Shown here one piece after another: positions 11,440-22,664 of a DNA stretch of 64,000 nt (within the stretch, counting starts at the first letter, position 1; the number at the start of each line of letters is the position of its first letter). The notes beneath the pieces were generated by a model that did not search any database, was not told the DNA's origin, and saw nothing but the letters and a program-made list of their open reading frames with translations. The stretch covers positions 1-64,000 of the forward strand of contig JNEN01001234.1 in the NCBI GenBank assembly GCA_000697355.1. The letters are read 5' to 3'. A program made the position numbers and the translations under genes. This DNA comes from Syncephalastrum monosporum B8922 (lineage: Eukaryota > Mucoromycota > Mucoromycetes > Mucorales > Syncephalastraceae).

Positions 11440-12211
11440 ATGCTACGATCGTTTCTTCCTGCCCGTGCCCCATATACCCGGCCCTTTGCCTACCCGGCTC
11501 TTTCTCTGTGCAAGCGCAGCCCAGCGAGAAGACTCGGTCTACGCCCGCTGTCCACCAATGGCCCTACGCAGCAACCCATGGACGATGACCTGCGCCGCCC
11601 GGACGAATACGAGCTGCGCGTCGGCTTTGGTAAGTCATAGTATGGTGCGCTGACGGTGCGTGACAAGAGGGGTGGGACGCTGACACGGATATAAATAAGC
11701 TATCGCGGTCCTGCAAGAAGACCTGCCTCAGTTTTTTAACCGGGGACTGTCGAATTCCTCCATTTACGCCAACACCATTTGCCTGTCCGATCCGCATTAC
11801 ACCCGCCTCTCCATTCACGGGCGGACGGCGTATCTCGGGATTGCAGAGACACTGCGGTGGAGTCTGCGGATGTATTTCGACGACGTCCTGTTTGAAATTG
11901 TGAAAATGCGGGTGCTGCCTGAGAAGGAAGGCGACAAGGGCGTCGTGCGGCACGTCGAGATCCGATGGCGGCTCGAGGCGATTGAGCACGCGCGCTTCTT
12001 CTTCTTTATTTTCGGCCGACAGCCGCGCGCCAAGTTTTACGAAGGCGAGTTTGTTTATACGTTTGACAGCTCAGGCCGCATCGGCGAGCACAGAATCCAA
12101 CGCATTGTCCCGCCCCCGAGTCGTCCGATCCTCCTCCTCCACTCGCTCGGCGGTCGTCTGCGCGCCCTCTGGGAGCGTAGACGCGTACCAGAACTGAGTC
12201 CGGGCATCTAA
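11440..12211 (+). CDS. C6orf136/DUF2358-like mitochondrial protein
   Basis: Two exons (11440-11629, 11700-12211) encode 233 residues. The first 45 residues are rich in Arg, Ser and Ala without acidic residues (MLRSFLPARAPYTRPFAY), which suggests a mitochondrial presequence. The body has VLQEDLPQFFNRGLS, SIYANTICLSDP, then VRHVEIRWRLEAIEH, like the DUF2358/C6orf136 group with an NTF2-like fold. Function is unknown. The gene is divergently arranged with the Seh1 gene; the shared gap is only 217 bases and contains two long T runs. Confidence 0.65.
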
Positions 12212-12502
12212 TATCCCTTTGTCTTTTTTTTTCTTTTTCTTCCTCTCTCTCTCATTTGCATCGACCCTGATGTTGCGTCTCGCTCTTCCTGATCTACCTA
12301 GAGCTCTCTGTCATAGCACATCCTATCATGCCGTAGTATGTTACCGCCAAAAGGTGGGGAGGGCTCATAAACTCTATAAAAATCAGGAGAATAAAGAAAA
12401 AAAAAAAATTGGAAAAAGAAACTCTGGAGTGCATGAATTTTCATTTGGTCGGTGGCTGTCTTCTTTTCCATATCAACACGCATTTTACCTGGTTGGGCCG
12501 CA

Positions 12503-14792
12503 ATGACCGCCATTCGCGATCAAGACGACTTTTTGAAGCAGATCGGGCAATGGGCCTCTGTGCTCGGTGAAAAAAAGAAAGCCCTCGAAGCCAATGTCGA
12601 ACGCTGGCGCTTCTTCAAGCAGGACTATGACGCCCTCGAAAAACGCCTGCAAACTTTGCCTGACCGCACGTCTCATTCTGCCATGGTAAAGCAGGCCTGT
12701 CTTGGCCTTCTGATTGGGTGTGGGGGGGGGGAGGAGAGAGATCATTTCTGACCACGCTTTCACGCTTTAGATCCCTATGGGTAAACTCGCGTTCATGCCT
12801 GGCAGGCTCATTCACACCAACGAGATCACGGTCTTGCTAGGCGATCAGTACTATGCTGAGCGTTCGGCCAAGCAAGCCTTGGAGATCCTATCGCGCCGCA
12901 AGAAAGGTAGCATCTGCACCCATCGATAAGGTCATATGGTAATAACGCCTGGATAGTCGTCGAGGAGTCTCTCAGCATCGCCGAGGCAGAGCTCAATGCC
13001 TTGACAAACAAGGTCGAAACCACACGGACCCAGACAGGCGTGTTTCCTGCTTCAAACCAAGAGGTAATATTCGTCCAAAAGATACGGGGGTTGCTGATAC
13101 CTGTACAAAGGTCAATGAGGAAGGTCTGCCTATCATGGAGATCCGCGAAGAGCTGCCGCCCCCCGGAGAGCCCAAGAAGCCAGTCGCAATGAAGGTCGTC
13201 GAGAAACTCGAGAGACACGACAAGGGAAAGCAACCCGTCGGCAAAAAGCTCCCCGAATCTGTGCAGCGCGCACGCGACATGGACACCAAGAAACCTGCGA
13301 CTCAGGCAGATAAAGATATCATGGCGCTTTTTGACCAGCTGGAAGATGAAGAAGACGAAGAGCTCGGCGTGGACCGGCAAAAGAACGAGGGGGAGGGCGA
13401 TGGTGATGGCGATGACGACGACGAAGAGGTGGACGACTATGACAGTGACCAGTTTGACTCGGATATAGCGGACAGCATGGCCGATCTCACGTATGCCGGC
13501 TATGATGATGACGAAGAATACAGCACACAAGGCATCGTCGAGCACGTTGACGAGGCCGAAGAGGACCCGGCGAGCCAGATACCACACGTGGTAGCACATG
13601 AACAGGACCAGACGCGGACACCAGTCGAGCCTGCGGCAAAGATTGCTCCGCGTCGCGTGCCGCCCCCCATGCCCGCCAATCCAGTCGTCATTGAAAAACC
13701 CAACGCACGGAAACCCAAGGTCTCGCGGTTCAAGGCAGCACGCGAGAAGGAGCGCATGAGTCAGCAGCCAGACGCAGTGCCGTCATCGTCGTCTGTCTCC
13801 ACGTCAGCCGACGTCGTCGTGGACCAGCCTATAAAATCCACCCCGCGCACGGACTCTGCTGAGGAGGAAAAGCCAGCCATGAAGGACCGCAAGGCCGTGA
13901 GCTGGGGCACCGTCAACACCGTCAGCGAGCACGATCGGACCGCCGCCCCGTCTGCCGTTGCGCAGGCTGCGTCTTACACCGAACCCATGAAGGAGCCCAC
14001 CGAGACCGCCGAGATAGGGGGTCGGATTCGTTCACCGGCTGATATCTTCAACCTCATGATGCAGCAGCCACCCCTGGATGCCGAGGATGACTATCCATCC
14101 CTCGACGCCTTTGACGAAGCCCATGCGTCTTCCGAGCCGATCGATCTGAATGAGCTCGCTCGCTCGGCGAGGATCATCCCGCAGGAACTGTGGCACGCGC
14201 AGCGCGATCCCGAGGGAGCCATCGCTGTGGCTCCTTTAATCCAAGAAATGATGAATGCCCAGAACCGGTTTGCAGACGACGGTGACGAGGAAGAAGACGA
14301 GGTCGAAGAACAAGAGGAAAGGAATCACACGCCCTCCAAGCTTGACACAAGGATCATGCGCGGCGCTGTCATGGAACGCGACATTGAACCAGTGGATGTG
14401 GAGAAGGTGGAGGAAGACATGGATTTGCGTGAGGTAAGTAGTAGTAGTATCAGGCTGCTGACGAAGAGGAGGTGATCTCAAACTTCCTTTTTCGTTTGGG
14501 GGGAGGGTAGATTTCGGCAAGTTATCACCAAAAACGCCTGAATTTCGTCGCTTCCATGGGTGGTTTCGCGGCTGAGCCCAAGCCAGCCTACGAGGTAGGA
14601 CTCAAGAGCGAAGGATGGATGTGTCAAGGTTATAACGTATTTGTTTAGGTCATCGATGAAGATTTGCCGCTCCCCTCTGCACAAAAACAGGCGAAGCAGG
14701 AACAAGAGGAAGCCCCTCCCAAGCCGAAGAAGATGTCCAGATTCAAGGCTGCGCGACTGGCGGCTAATGCTAATGATGCTCGCAACAGTTAG
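12503..14792 (+). CDS. URI1: URI1/Bud27-like unconventional prefoldin
   Basis: Six exons (12503-12685, 12771-12906, 12957-13063, 13111-14433, 14511-14594, 14649-14792) encode 658 residues. The first 125 residues form a prefoldin alpha-type domain: two coiled coils around IPMGKLAFMPGRLIHTNEI. A long acidic, disordered region follows (EDEEDEELG, DGDDDDEEVDD). Such proteins bind the RNA polymerase subunit Rpb5 and aid polymerase assembly and TOR-linked translation control, mostly in the cytoplasm. The motif SRFKAAR occurs twice, once mid-protein (about 13726) and once near the C-terminus. Yeast Bud27 is of comparable size (about 800). The last intron acceptor is followed directly by VIDEDLPLP. 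Confidence 0.88.
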
Positions 14793-14965
14793 TTGTCTTC
14801 TCTATATTACATACCTACCTTTTTTATTGTTCTCTCTTGCATAAGTCAATCCTCCACCATTGGTCCCATCCATTGAAAAGAAAGAGGAAAATGCACAAAA
14901 GACCGATGTATTATATTCGCTTTTCTACTTTTCACCCCCTTGTTTTGAATGATATGCATATGTTT

Positions 14966-17284
14966 TCAAGCTACATGGATATCAGCATGTAAGCATCTAC
15001 GAGTCCAGGAACATTCTTTCAATGTCTTACTTTTTTCTGAATCGGATGCGTTTGCCTTTTCCTGCAAGATCCTCCATGCCTGCTCGCGTTGCGTATTTTG
15101 TGGTGACTCTCTATCAAAAAGGGTGAGATCATGGAACACTACATGCGATGGCGGTGACTCACTGTTCAGCTTCAGTATCCTTGTACTTGGTCATGCATTC
15201 ATTGTACAGGTCGGGATTGACTTGCATAAAGACTTTGAGAGCATTGTATACCAAGCCATGGATGTTTCTAATATGTGTGAGCCGCCAAAATGCATCGCAG
15301 CATTACACAGATTACCTGTTCCAGTGCGCCTTTGAGTGTCTATAGAGAGTTGGAAACATGATGGGCATGATGGTGTCGACGTGCTCACAGATAAGGCTCA
15401 GTATGTACTCGTTGTTCCAATACAGCAAAGCCCGCTCTGCCACCTTTTTTTTTTTTTTCCCGTAAGAAAAGTTTAGCCTGAAGGTCATTCACCAGAGAGC
15501 CCATGCAACCTACCTGGAATTGAGGACTGCTAACGCACAGCGCCAGTCTCTGGAAAATGGGTGTCATGATCTGTGTAAACTCGGTGTTTTCGGTCACGTC
15601 CAGAATGTTCTCCAGCTCGGTTAAAAAGATGATTTCCTTGTTACTGCTCGTCTTGGGCCAATAACGGAGCAAACCCTGAACAACCTATAAGGCAAGAGAA
15701 TGTAAGCATACCACACACAAAGAAAACACGCCATGGGAGTGAGTATGAGACGCACTTCGACAGTGAGAGACGGATCCTTCTCCAGAAACTGTACTACGCA
15801 ATAATCCAATTGCGGGTAAAAGGAGGGCAGGGAAGCAGACTTGTGGAGTGGTATCAGCACACGTGTCAAGAACACCTTGTGCTCATCTTTGAGCGGCAAA
15901 GCAAAGCCATTGATGATGCTAAAGGTATGAATAAGCCTCTTTTGCCTTAGAAAGTCAGAGGGCACTACTTGCCTCCCTAGAATTTCGAGGAGTTCACCCA
16001 CACCGTGGAAGCGCTCGTTTTCGTATAGGAAATGGAAAAAGATATGGTTGATCGACTTGCGAATGTAGGCACGGAGGTTCAAGAATTTCCCATAGATCCT
16101 GTGCAAAACCGTCTTCAGAAAATCACGTTCGCGCGGATCGGCGCTGTCGAACAGCTCAAGAAGCTAGAAGCAGAGTCTCGCGTGGTCAGCGCGCTTTATC
16201 AATGAAAAGATGTCTACTTTGTGGTTTACCTGGTTGATAAAGCGCTGATCAATGTATTTACGGGCGAGATTGACGTCAAAATCAGGCGACTCGACAAAAC
16301 AAAGCAGAATCTCGTACACCAGGTGCAAATGAGGCCACGATGTCTCGAGGACCGGCTCATCCTCGTCGGTATCCAGGACATCGTTTGTCGTCGAAGGTGG
16401 GATGGTTCGGAACAGGTTGGTCGTCAGCTAGTAACAATGGGATCACGAGTGAGTATGATCCCATGCGATGCTCAATACTTCATCATAGGGTGATGAGACG
16501 GGGGGGGGGGAATCGCATTGGTTACCATGTGGATCATAGCAGGATACAATGACTTGTCGATGGCAGCCTGGGTCGTCGAGACGAAAGCCAGTATCTCCTG
16601 CAGCGCCTGTCGTTTGATCTCCTTATTCCGCAGGTCCACATCTGGGTCGTTGAAATCAAACATGATCTGGCACTGCTCAAGTTTCCGTGCAAGCAGCTGC
16701 TGCCGTTGGCTGGGGGGCACCTCTATTGAGATATGACATATAAATATATGAGCATCCCTTTTCTTTGCATGTGGAGATATAAACATGACAGTAAAAAGGT
16801 AGTGCGTACCGTTGAAGTGGGGATAGACTTCGAGATCGACCTTGTGATAATGGAAACTGGATGATTTCTGTCGCCGGGGCACCCGTCCTGCAGGAATGAT
16901 ATCTTTGGGTTCTGCTGCTTTGCATGAGAACGACTCTGCTTTATCGACGCCGTCTTTGGGTGATCGCGGGCTGACAATCGTTGCAGCTGACATGACGTTC
17001 TCTTCGGATTGCAGCCCAACACTCAGTGTCGGCAGACCCGACCGTGGTGAGGATGCTTGCTTGTGCTTGTCCTCGTCATGGTCAACGTCATTGCCGTTCT
17101 CATGATCGTTGCCTTTGTGTTTGTCTTTGCCATTAGGAGAAGTGCGTTTGGTATCCTTCTGCTGCTGTTGAGATTGACTACTCGACTTGCTTCTGGCGAG
17201 CTAACACAACAGAACGGGGTCAAACGTCTGTCTTTGGACAGGTTCTTTGAGTGGACTTACGACGGTCTTGATGCCCTTCATCAT
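14966..17284 (-). CDS. PP2A regulatory subunit B56 (B'/Rts1 type)
   Basis: About ten exons on the minus strand. The N-terminus is short (MMKGIKTV) and runs into a Ser/Lys-rich variable region ([18 protein letters not shown]). The conserved HEAT-like body follows: [92 protein letters not shown] and [17 protein letters not shown]. This is the B56 family, which directs the PP2A core enzyme to substrates with LxxIxE motifs and acts at centromeres and in stress responses. The last exon after a GTGAGT donor gives an unusual Cys-containing tail ([12 protein letters not shown]), so the C-terminus is less certain. The gene is convergent with URI1 (173 bases apart). Confidence 0.92.
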
Positions 17285-19518
17285 AATGTACCGTTCCAAA
17301 TATAAATAAAAGAAGAATGACGAGAAGAAAGAAAAGGAGTGGATGGTTCGCGTTTCGATTAGAAAAGTATGAAAAGTGCGTATCGAATGAATGAACAAGA
17401 CACGATCGTGTAAAGTGAACAAGAAACAAAGCGGCTCAAAATCATGCAGCACATACCTTTTGTGAATTTACCCCGACACCAAAGAGTATTTGTTTACTGC
17501 CTCAGTCTCCTTTTGCCTGTTGATGCTTTCGTCTTCTGCCTCTTTTTTTTATATACATATAAATATACTTTATTTCTCATTCTTAGCTTCTCTCCTTTTC
17601 CTTTGTCTATTAATTATTCCATATATACAGCACAACAGACAGATGCATTGGTTACTCGGTGAGAGGAGCATGCCATATTCCTGCTGATTATAAATGGCTA
17701 CGGGCGTGGTGGCGGGCTCCGGCCGCGCATACAAAGTATATAATAGACACTCATTACCATTGTTCCGGCGTCTAATGAATACCATAATGCATGAACAACA
17801 AACGATACACCACGGCTTTTGACCTTTTGTTTGTTACAAACTATATAATTTAAAGATCTTTTCCACACAATGAAACGTAGTATACGTATCATGCATCAAA
17901 ACAAGAATCTTTTGATTTATGGATGTTTATAATTTGACGATACTGTGTGATAGCTGTTACGAACTGTCTTCAGTAATCTTTACAATATGAGCCAGTGAAC
18001 GTATACGATTTCACTTTTAATTCCGGGTAGAGATGAAAACAAATATAAAAGAACTACAGTATCATGTCAGTCATGGACCTTTGTCATCAGCATTTAAGCA
18101 GAGACACCCATGTAACAGATCTTTCCATTCATTAAGAATGTCTGGCATAGGCTCCAAAATGCTTCCTCATAACGGGTGGTATCAACGATAAATGCAAGTG
18201 TTTGAAGCCAAATTTGTGCATATAGCAAGAAGCTGTTCCTGGTGTCGCTTTATAAATGTCCACAGGACGTTTCTTATACGCCAAACGTCGTAGAAGTGAC
18301 TTCTGTATAATCGATCTCTTGTCTACTAAACAGCGCATACATTACATAGTAACGGTAATAAGAATACCTAAGCAGCTTGATATGTCCCCTATATTCTGAG
18401 CCGATATTATTTTGTCTCAAGTCTAGCTTTACATGACGGCGGGCATAGAGATTTTTCTCGATCAAGAATCGCCAATGAAAATGCTTTTAGCAAACTTTGA
18501 AGTCTAAAATTGATGGAGAGAACAGATACTTTACTCAAAACAATCCCTCGTACAGTATATGATTTTCCATTTGCTATTCAGAAGGATCCATCGAACGTTT
18601 ATCACATCAGAGAAAGTATCGTTTATAGAGTGATGGGGCTAAGTTGTTTGAAGTGGCACCTGAAACCCTCGGATGCTACGTCGGCGGCCCTGGACTAAAA
18701 CAAATGTGAACTTGGATGATGCACATATTGGGAACAAAGTGTCATACACACCTTCGCATGCAACTCCTCAAAAGTAAGACCTTGTTTGGAAAATGTGGCA
18801 CTTGCTGTGCACGCATGTATATCTACACATTCTCGCCTTGGATTAGCGTCATCATCTTTACTATGTACGTAATTGTACATGGCACATATTTCTACGAAAC
18901 CGAACCCACATAGCTTGTCTTTCCACATAGTATACGTAAGATAAAATGGAGTTTAGGAGTCATATGAATCTTCGACACCCGTCAACATACTTCATTACTA
19001 TCTCAGACGTACCAGCTGTATTGCATTGAGATGAGTGCGACAGGGAAATACAGTATGACAAGCTCTCTTTATGTATAGTTTGTGACACTGCGCCACCGAA
19101 CCTTAAATGGGCCCATGCATTTTGATGCCGGGATGTCTCGCTGGCTGCATAAGGTATGAAGCCGGCAAGTTGCCAATTAAGGGCTCGGTGGTAACGATAA
19201 CGTATAGTTCTCGGTTCATTAGGCAAGAGATGTAACACTACATCCTATTACGGGTGGAGGATGCTCCGTATATCTTTAGTTTTGAAAGTGTGTGTATACG
19301 GCGATGCGGTTAGTGTTGTGAGTGGCTGCGGCGGATACTGTCATGTGCTCTACGAGTACAAGGGAAAAAGAGGATAATTACGATACGCCACCAGCATCGT
19401 CTTCAGCCCATTGATATCAACAAAAGAATCGAATCGAATCATATATAAAGCCTGCCCATATGCCTGCCGCTGGAAATCCATTTCCTCCCTCTTTTTTTCT
19501 TCTCTACTTTGTCACTTG
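17285..19518. other. Gene-poor region of 2.2 kb
   Basis: Both strands lack ORFs with domain or composition support; the longest candidates are about 60-100 codons and look random. The sequence is AT-rich with long TATA-like runs. No tRNA B-box or other RNA gene was recognised. The first few hundred bases are the B56 promoter; the last 150 contain a pyrimidine-rich leader for the BCS1-like gene. Confidence 0.5.
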
Positions 19519-21598
19519 ATGAGCAGCTTACTTCTTTCTTCGGTTTTCAGCTATGTCTTTGGTGTCACTGTTGCAATACTGGAGCTATTTCGCCAGTCTT
19601 TTGAGATCTTGAACCAGATCGCCGGAGACTTTAACTCGAATCCGTTCTTTGTCATGATATTAATGTCATTTATAAGTGACGTATACGCCCCGTTTATTCA
19701 ATTTCATATATTAACGTGATACATAGCTCGAGTGGTGGACGATGTATACTCGCGTATCCGACGCTCTTACCAGTACCTGTGCAGTCTCCTGACAGTCTCT
19801 ATTGTGGTTGACATGGAAGACACAGTGGCCCAACAAATCCTTGCTTATGTGGCCCAAGACCAGCTCAAAGGTGATCTCAACAAGTTACGCCATGTGGAAG
19901 GCATGCGACAAGCCAGTGGAGAGCAGCCCAATCATAACTTCTTCTGGGAAGATGTTCCGCAGCCGCATCCGAAGCTGGGTGTCATGCCACGTAAGTTAAA
20001 GCAATGGACAGATGACATCTAGAGCTCACTTTACTTCTTTTCTTGTAAACATGAACCACCGATAGTGTCTGGGAGCACCCAGATTGTGAAATATAAGGGC
20101 TATTCTATCCAGGTGGAACGGAGCAGCGTGAGCGGTGGTGGAGGAATCAGTGGATCGATGCGGTTGGACGAACTCGCAGGCATGCTGCAAGGATCCAAGG
20201 AAATGATTTATATCAAGATGAAGGGCCGAGATCTGAAATTGCTGCGCCAGTTTGTACAAGAGTGGATTGACGTTATATACTATCAGGACATTAACAAGGT
20301 GCGTTTAAATTCCTTAATCTTTCAAATCGTCTCTCATCTGGGATACATTGTATTACTTAGCTTTCCATCTACAATTGCATGCGCGTCTTCAACGGCGAGT
20401 ACTCTTGGAAACGCGTCGCCAACAAGGAAATGCGAAGCTTCGACTCGGTCGTGCTCGCTAAAGGGATGAAAGAGGAGATTTTAAAAGGTACTTGGGATCG
20501 CTTCAGCATCGTGTCAATCATACTGATCCAGCTTATTTATAATGCAGACGTCAAGAAATTCTTAAATTCCCGTGAGCAATATGGCATGCGTGGTATTCCC
20601 TATCGTCATGCTGTGGTACTCCACGGACCGCCTGGCACGGGAAAGACGTCTTTCATCAAGGGCATTGCTGACAAGTTGCGCATGAATATTGCGTACATTA
20701 GCCTGACGGTCAGTATGGATGATGACGGGTTTCTGGCCATGTTGGCGCGTACACCGTGCGACTCGATTATCGTCATTGAAGACTTTGATCGATCCCATAT
20801 CGCCCGACCTAGCCAGATAAAGAAGAAAAAGAAGACGGATCAGGCAGAGGAGGATGGCAAGCCAGGCGATGAGACCGAAAAGAAGGAAGAGCAAGAGTCA
20901 AGCACAGTGGATGACACGGATGACAATATCAGCTCAAAAGCATCCATCGTACGTATCACAGAAGCAGGTCTTCTCAATGCCCTGGATGGTATCAATACCC
21001 CCGAAGGATCTCGTAAGTGATGGCAGGATATAAAGGAATGTAGAACAGGAGAAGGGAAGCTGATCAATGATGTATAACTGCAGTGGTGTTTCTGACGTGT
21101 AACGATATCACCAAGATTGGTAACGCGCTTAAGCGGCCTGGCCGCATAGACCAGACGTATTACATTGGCTATGCCGATACATACCAAGTGGAAGAACTCT
21201 TTTGGCGATTCTTTGGCCGAGGTGAAGAAGTGCTGGACCCAGTGGCACGGGCCAGGAACGTAGAAATGAGTGAGACAGTTGCGGACTTTGTCAGCCACGT
21301 GGCGAGCCTGAAACAAAAAGTGACGACCGCGACGCTTCAAAAGTTCTTCCTCGAATTTGAAAAGGAGCAGCCGCCGATCCCAGAAAGTGAGGACGACAAC
21401 GAAAAGGAAGCCAAGAGTATGTATGCCTTCCTGGACCATCTCGATTTCACGTGCTTGCGCGACAAGCTTTACGTGCACACGTTGTTTGTCAAGATCCAAT
21501 CGACGTCGCAAGCGGAGGAGGACCTGCAGGCGCTGGCTGCCGAGATGTCCGATTCCCAAAAGCCGTCCCATGGCCTCGCCACACCGCCCAAGTCTTAG
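19519..21598 (+). CDS. BCS1-like mitochondrial AAA ATPase
   Basis: Six exons (19519-19675, 19727-19990, 20066-20298, 20361-20487, 20548-21012, 21084-21598) encode 586 residues. A hydrophobic N-terminal segment (SSLLLSSVFSYVFGVTVAI) is followed by a BCS1_N-type domain and an AAA module. Walker A is GPPGTGKTS, Walker B is SIIVIEDFDR, and the sensor and Arg-finger area is FLTCNDITKIGNALKRPGRID. BCS1 inserts the Rieske iron-sulfur protein into respiratory complex III, but fungi often hold several paralogues of unknown function. This one has a highly charged insertion (KKKKKTDQAEED and on) just after Walker B. It is therefore more likely a paralogue than the true BCS1. Confidence 0.88.
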
Positions 21599-21807
21599 GG
21601 TTACGCAATCTTATCAGATGCGCACGCTTTATACATAAAAGTGTTCGAATAATAAATATGATGTCACTTGCGAGCCAACATGCCTCAGGGTTGTTTGGGT
21701 TGGGGTTCGTAAAGGAGTCATTTCACGCATACACACACACACACGCGGCATGGGCACACATAACTCAAACCTTACGCAGGGGCAACCATGGTCGGAGCAA
21801 GCCGTTT

Positions 21808-21821
21808 GTTACCATGGTAAC
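21808..21821. promoter_or_regulatory. RFX-type X-box palindrome
   Basis: GTTACCATGGTAAC is a perfect 14-base palindrome that fits the RFX consensus GTNRCC/RGYNAC. In budding yeast the RFX repressor Crt1 binds such X-boxes in RNR2, RNR3 and RNR4 promoters and silences them until DNA damage. Here it lies about 845 bases upstream of the RNR small-subunit start and about 210 bases after the previous gene. A half-site-like GGCAACCATGG is 26 bases upstream. Confidence 0.55.
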
Positions 21822-22493
21822 CACTCAATGGAATCGCGTCAAAAACGGAAAGCGGGTCATCGTCGGTGTGGTGCACAAACCAGCGCCCATCCCCGCCTTA
21901 TCTGCCATCCGCCTAATTCGACCTGTGTTGGACTGAGCAGCAAGGCATGCAGTACGGTATGTACTATACACTACTGTACTGTTCTACATAGCGGAATGGG
22001 CCTTTGTATTGTATATTTGTCTGCCACATCGCCAAGCGGCCAGCACGCGTGGAGAGAGACGCGCGTCGATCATGCGTGTCATCAACACAAAAGGGCGACG
22101 TGTATATCCGCAAGCCATGCGCGGGCGTGCTGCTGCATCAACCATTGATTCAATCTGGATACATTGGCAGACGACAGGCCCCAGGATCCAGGAGAAGGCG
22201 GTCCCTCTTCCTGGATAGTGCTGGCCGGGTTGATCCCAGGGACGGCGGTGCGATCCCACGACGATCGCGCTGTATGATCGCAAAACGCAGCCGTGCCAGT
22301 GGCCCCAGTGGAGGCAGGCACTGCCAGGGCGCATGATGGCCAGTGCCGCGGGTGTCTTCGATGATGAAGCCTGCCCAAGAGTAGATAGGTCCGTGGATGG
22401 ACAAAATATTCCGCCGATGGGTTCCGCGAAAGCGCGCACTGAGTAATGCTTACATTATACTATGAAAAGGGGGGACTGTCCATGATTGGATGG

Positions 22494-22521
22494 CGCGTAG
22501 AAACGCGCAGTGGACGACGCG
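22494..22521. promoter_or_regulatory. Cluster of MCB-like ACGCG cores
   Basis: Three copies of the MBF core lie within 28 bases: CGCGT at 22494-22498, ACGCG at 22503-22507 and ACGCG at 22517-22521, about 145-170 bases upstream of the RNR start codon. MBF-type factors drive G1/S genes such as ribonucleotide reductase in yeasts. The element is inferred from motif and location only. Confidence 0.5.
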
Positions 22522-22576
22522 ATTTTTTTTTTCGTTTTTTTTTTTTACGTGCGTTTAAAGTCAGCGCGACGAAAAG

Positions 22577-22583
22577 TATAAAT
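22577..22583 (+). promoter_or_regulatory. Candidate TATA box of RNR small-subunit gene
   Basis: TATAAAT about 88 bases upstream of the start codon, in a spacing suitable for a fungal core promoter with a short leader. Confidence 0.4.
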
Positions 22584-22664
22584 CGGAAGCATCGCAAGCA
22601 TAACGAATGTGTTTCTTTCTTAGGCCTACAAACATACCAAAGACATTCTTTATATCTCTCCACA

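Larger units (their letters stand above)
21599..22664. other. Intergenic region upstream of RNR small subunit
   Basis: About 1.07 kb with no supported gene. It is GC-richer than other gaps at 22030-22440. It contains a CA run (about 21731-21744), the X-box palindrome, ACGCG motifs and the TATA-like element listed separately. Short ORFs on both strands have no coding character. Confidence 0.5.

Noticed and set aside
17285..19518. Hidden gene or RNA gene in the 2.2-kb gap
   Set aside because: No conserved-looking translation, tRNA boxes or repeats found by eye on either strand; a covariance-model search would be needed to exclude small RNAs.
20840..21571. Minus-strand ORF of about 240 codons
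   Set aside because: Antisense to the AAA domain of the BCS1-like gene; no recognisable domain.
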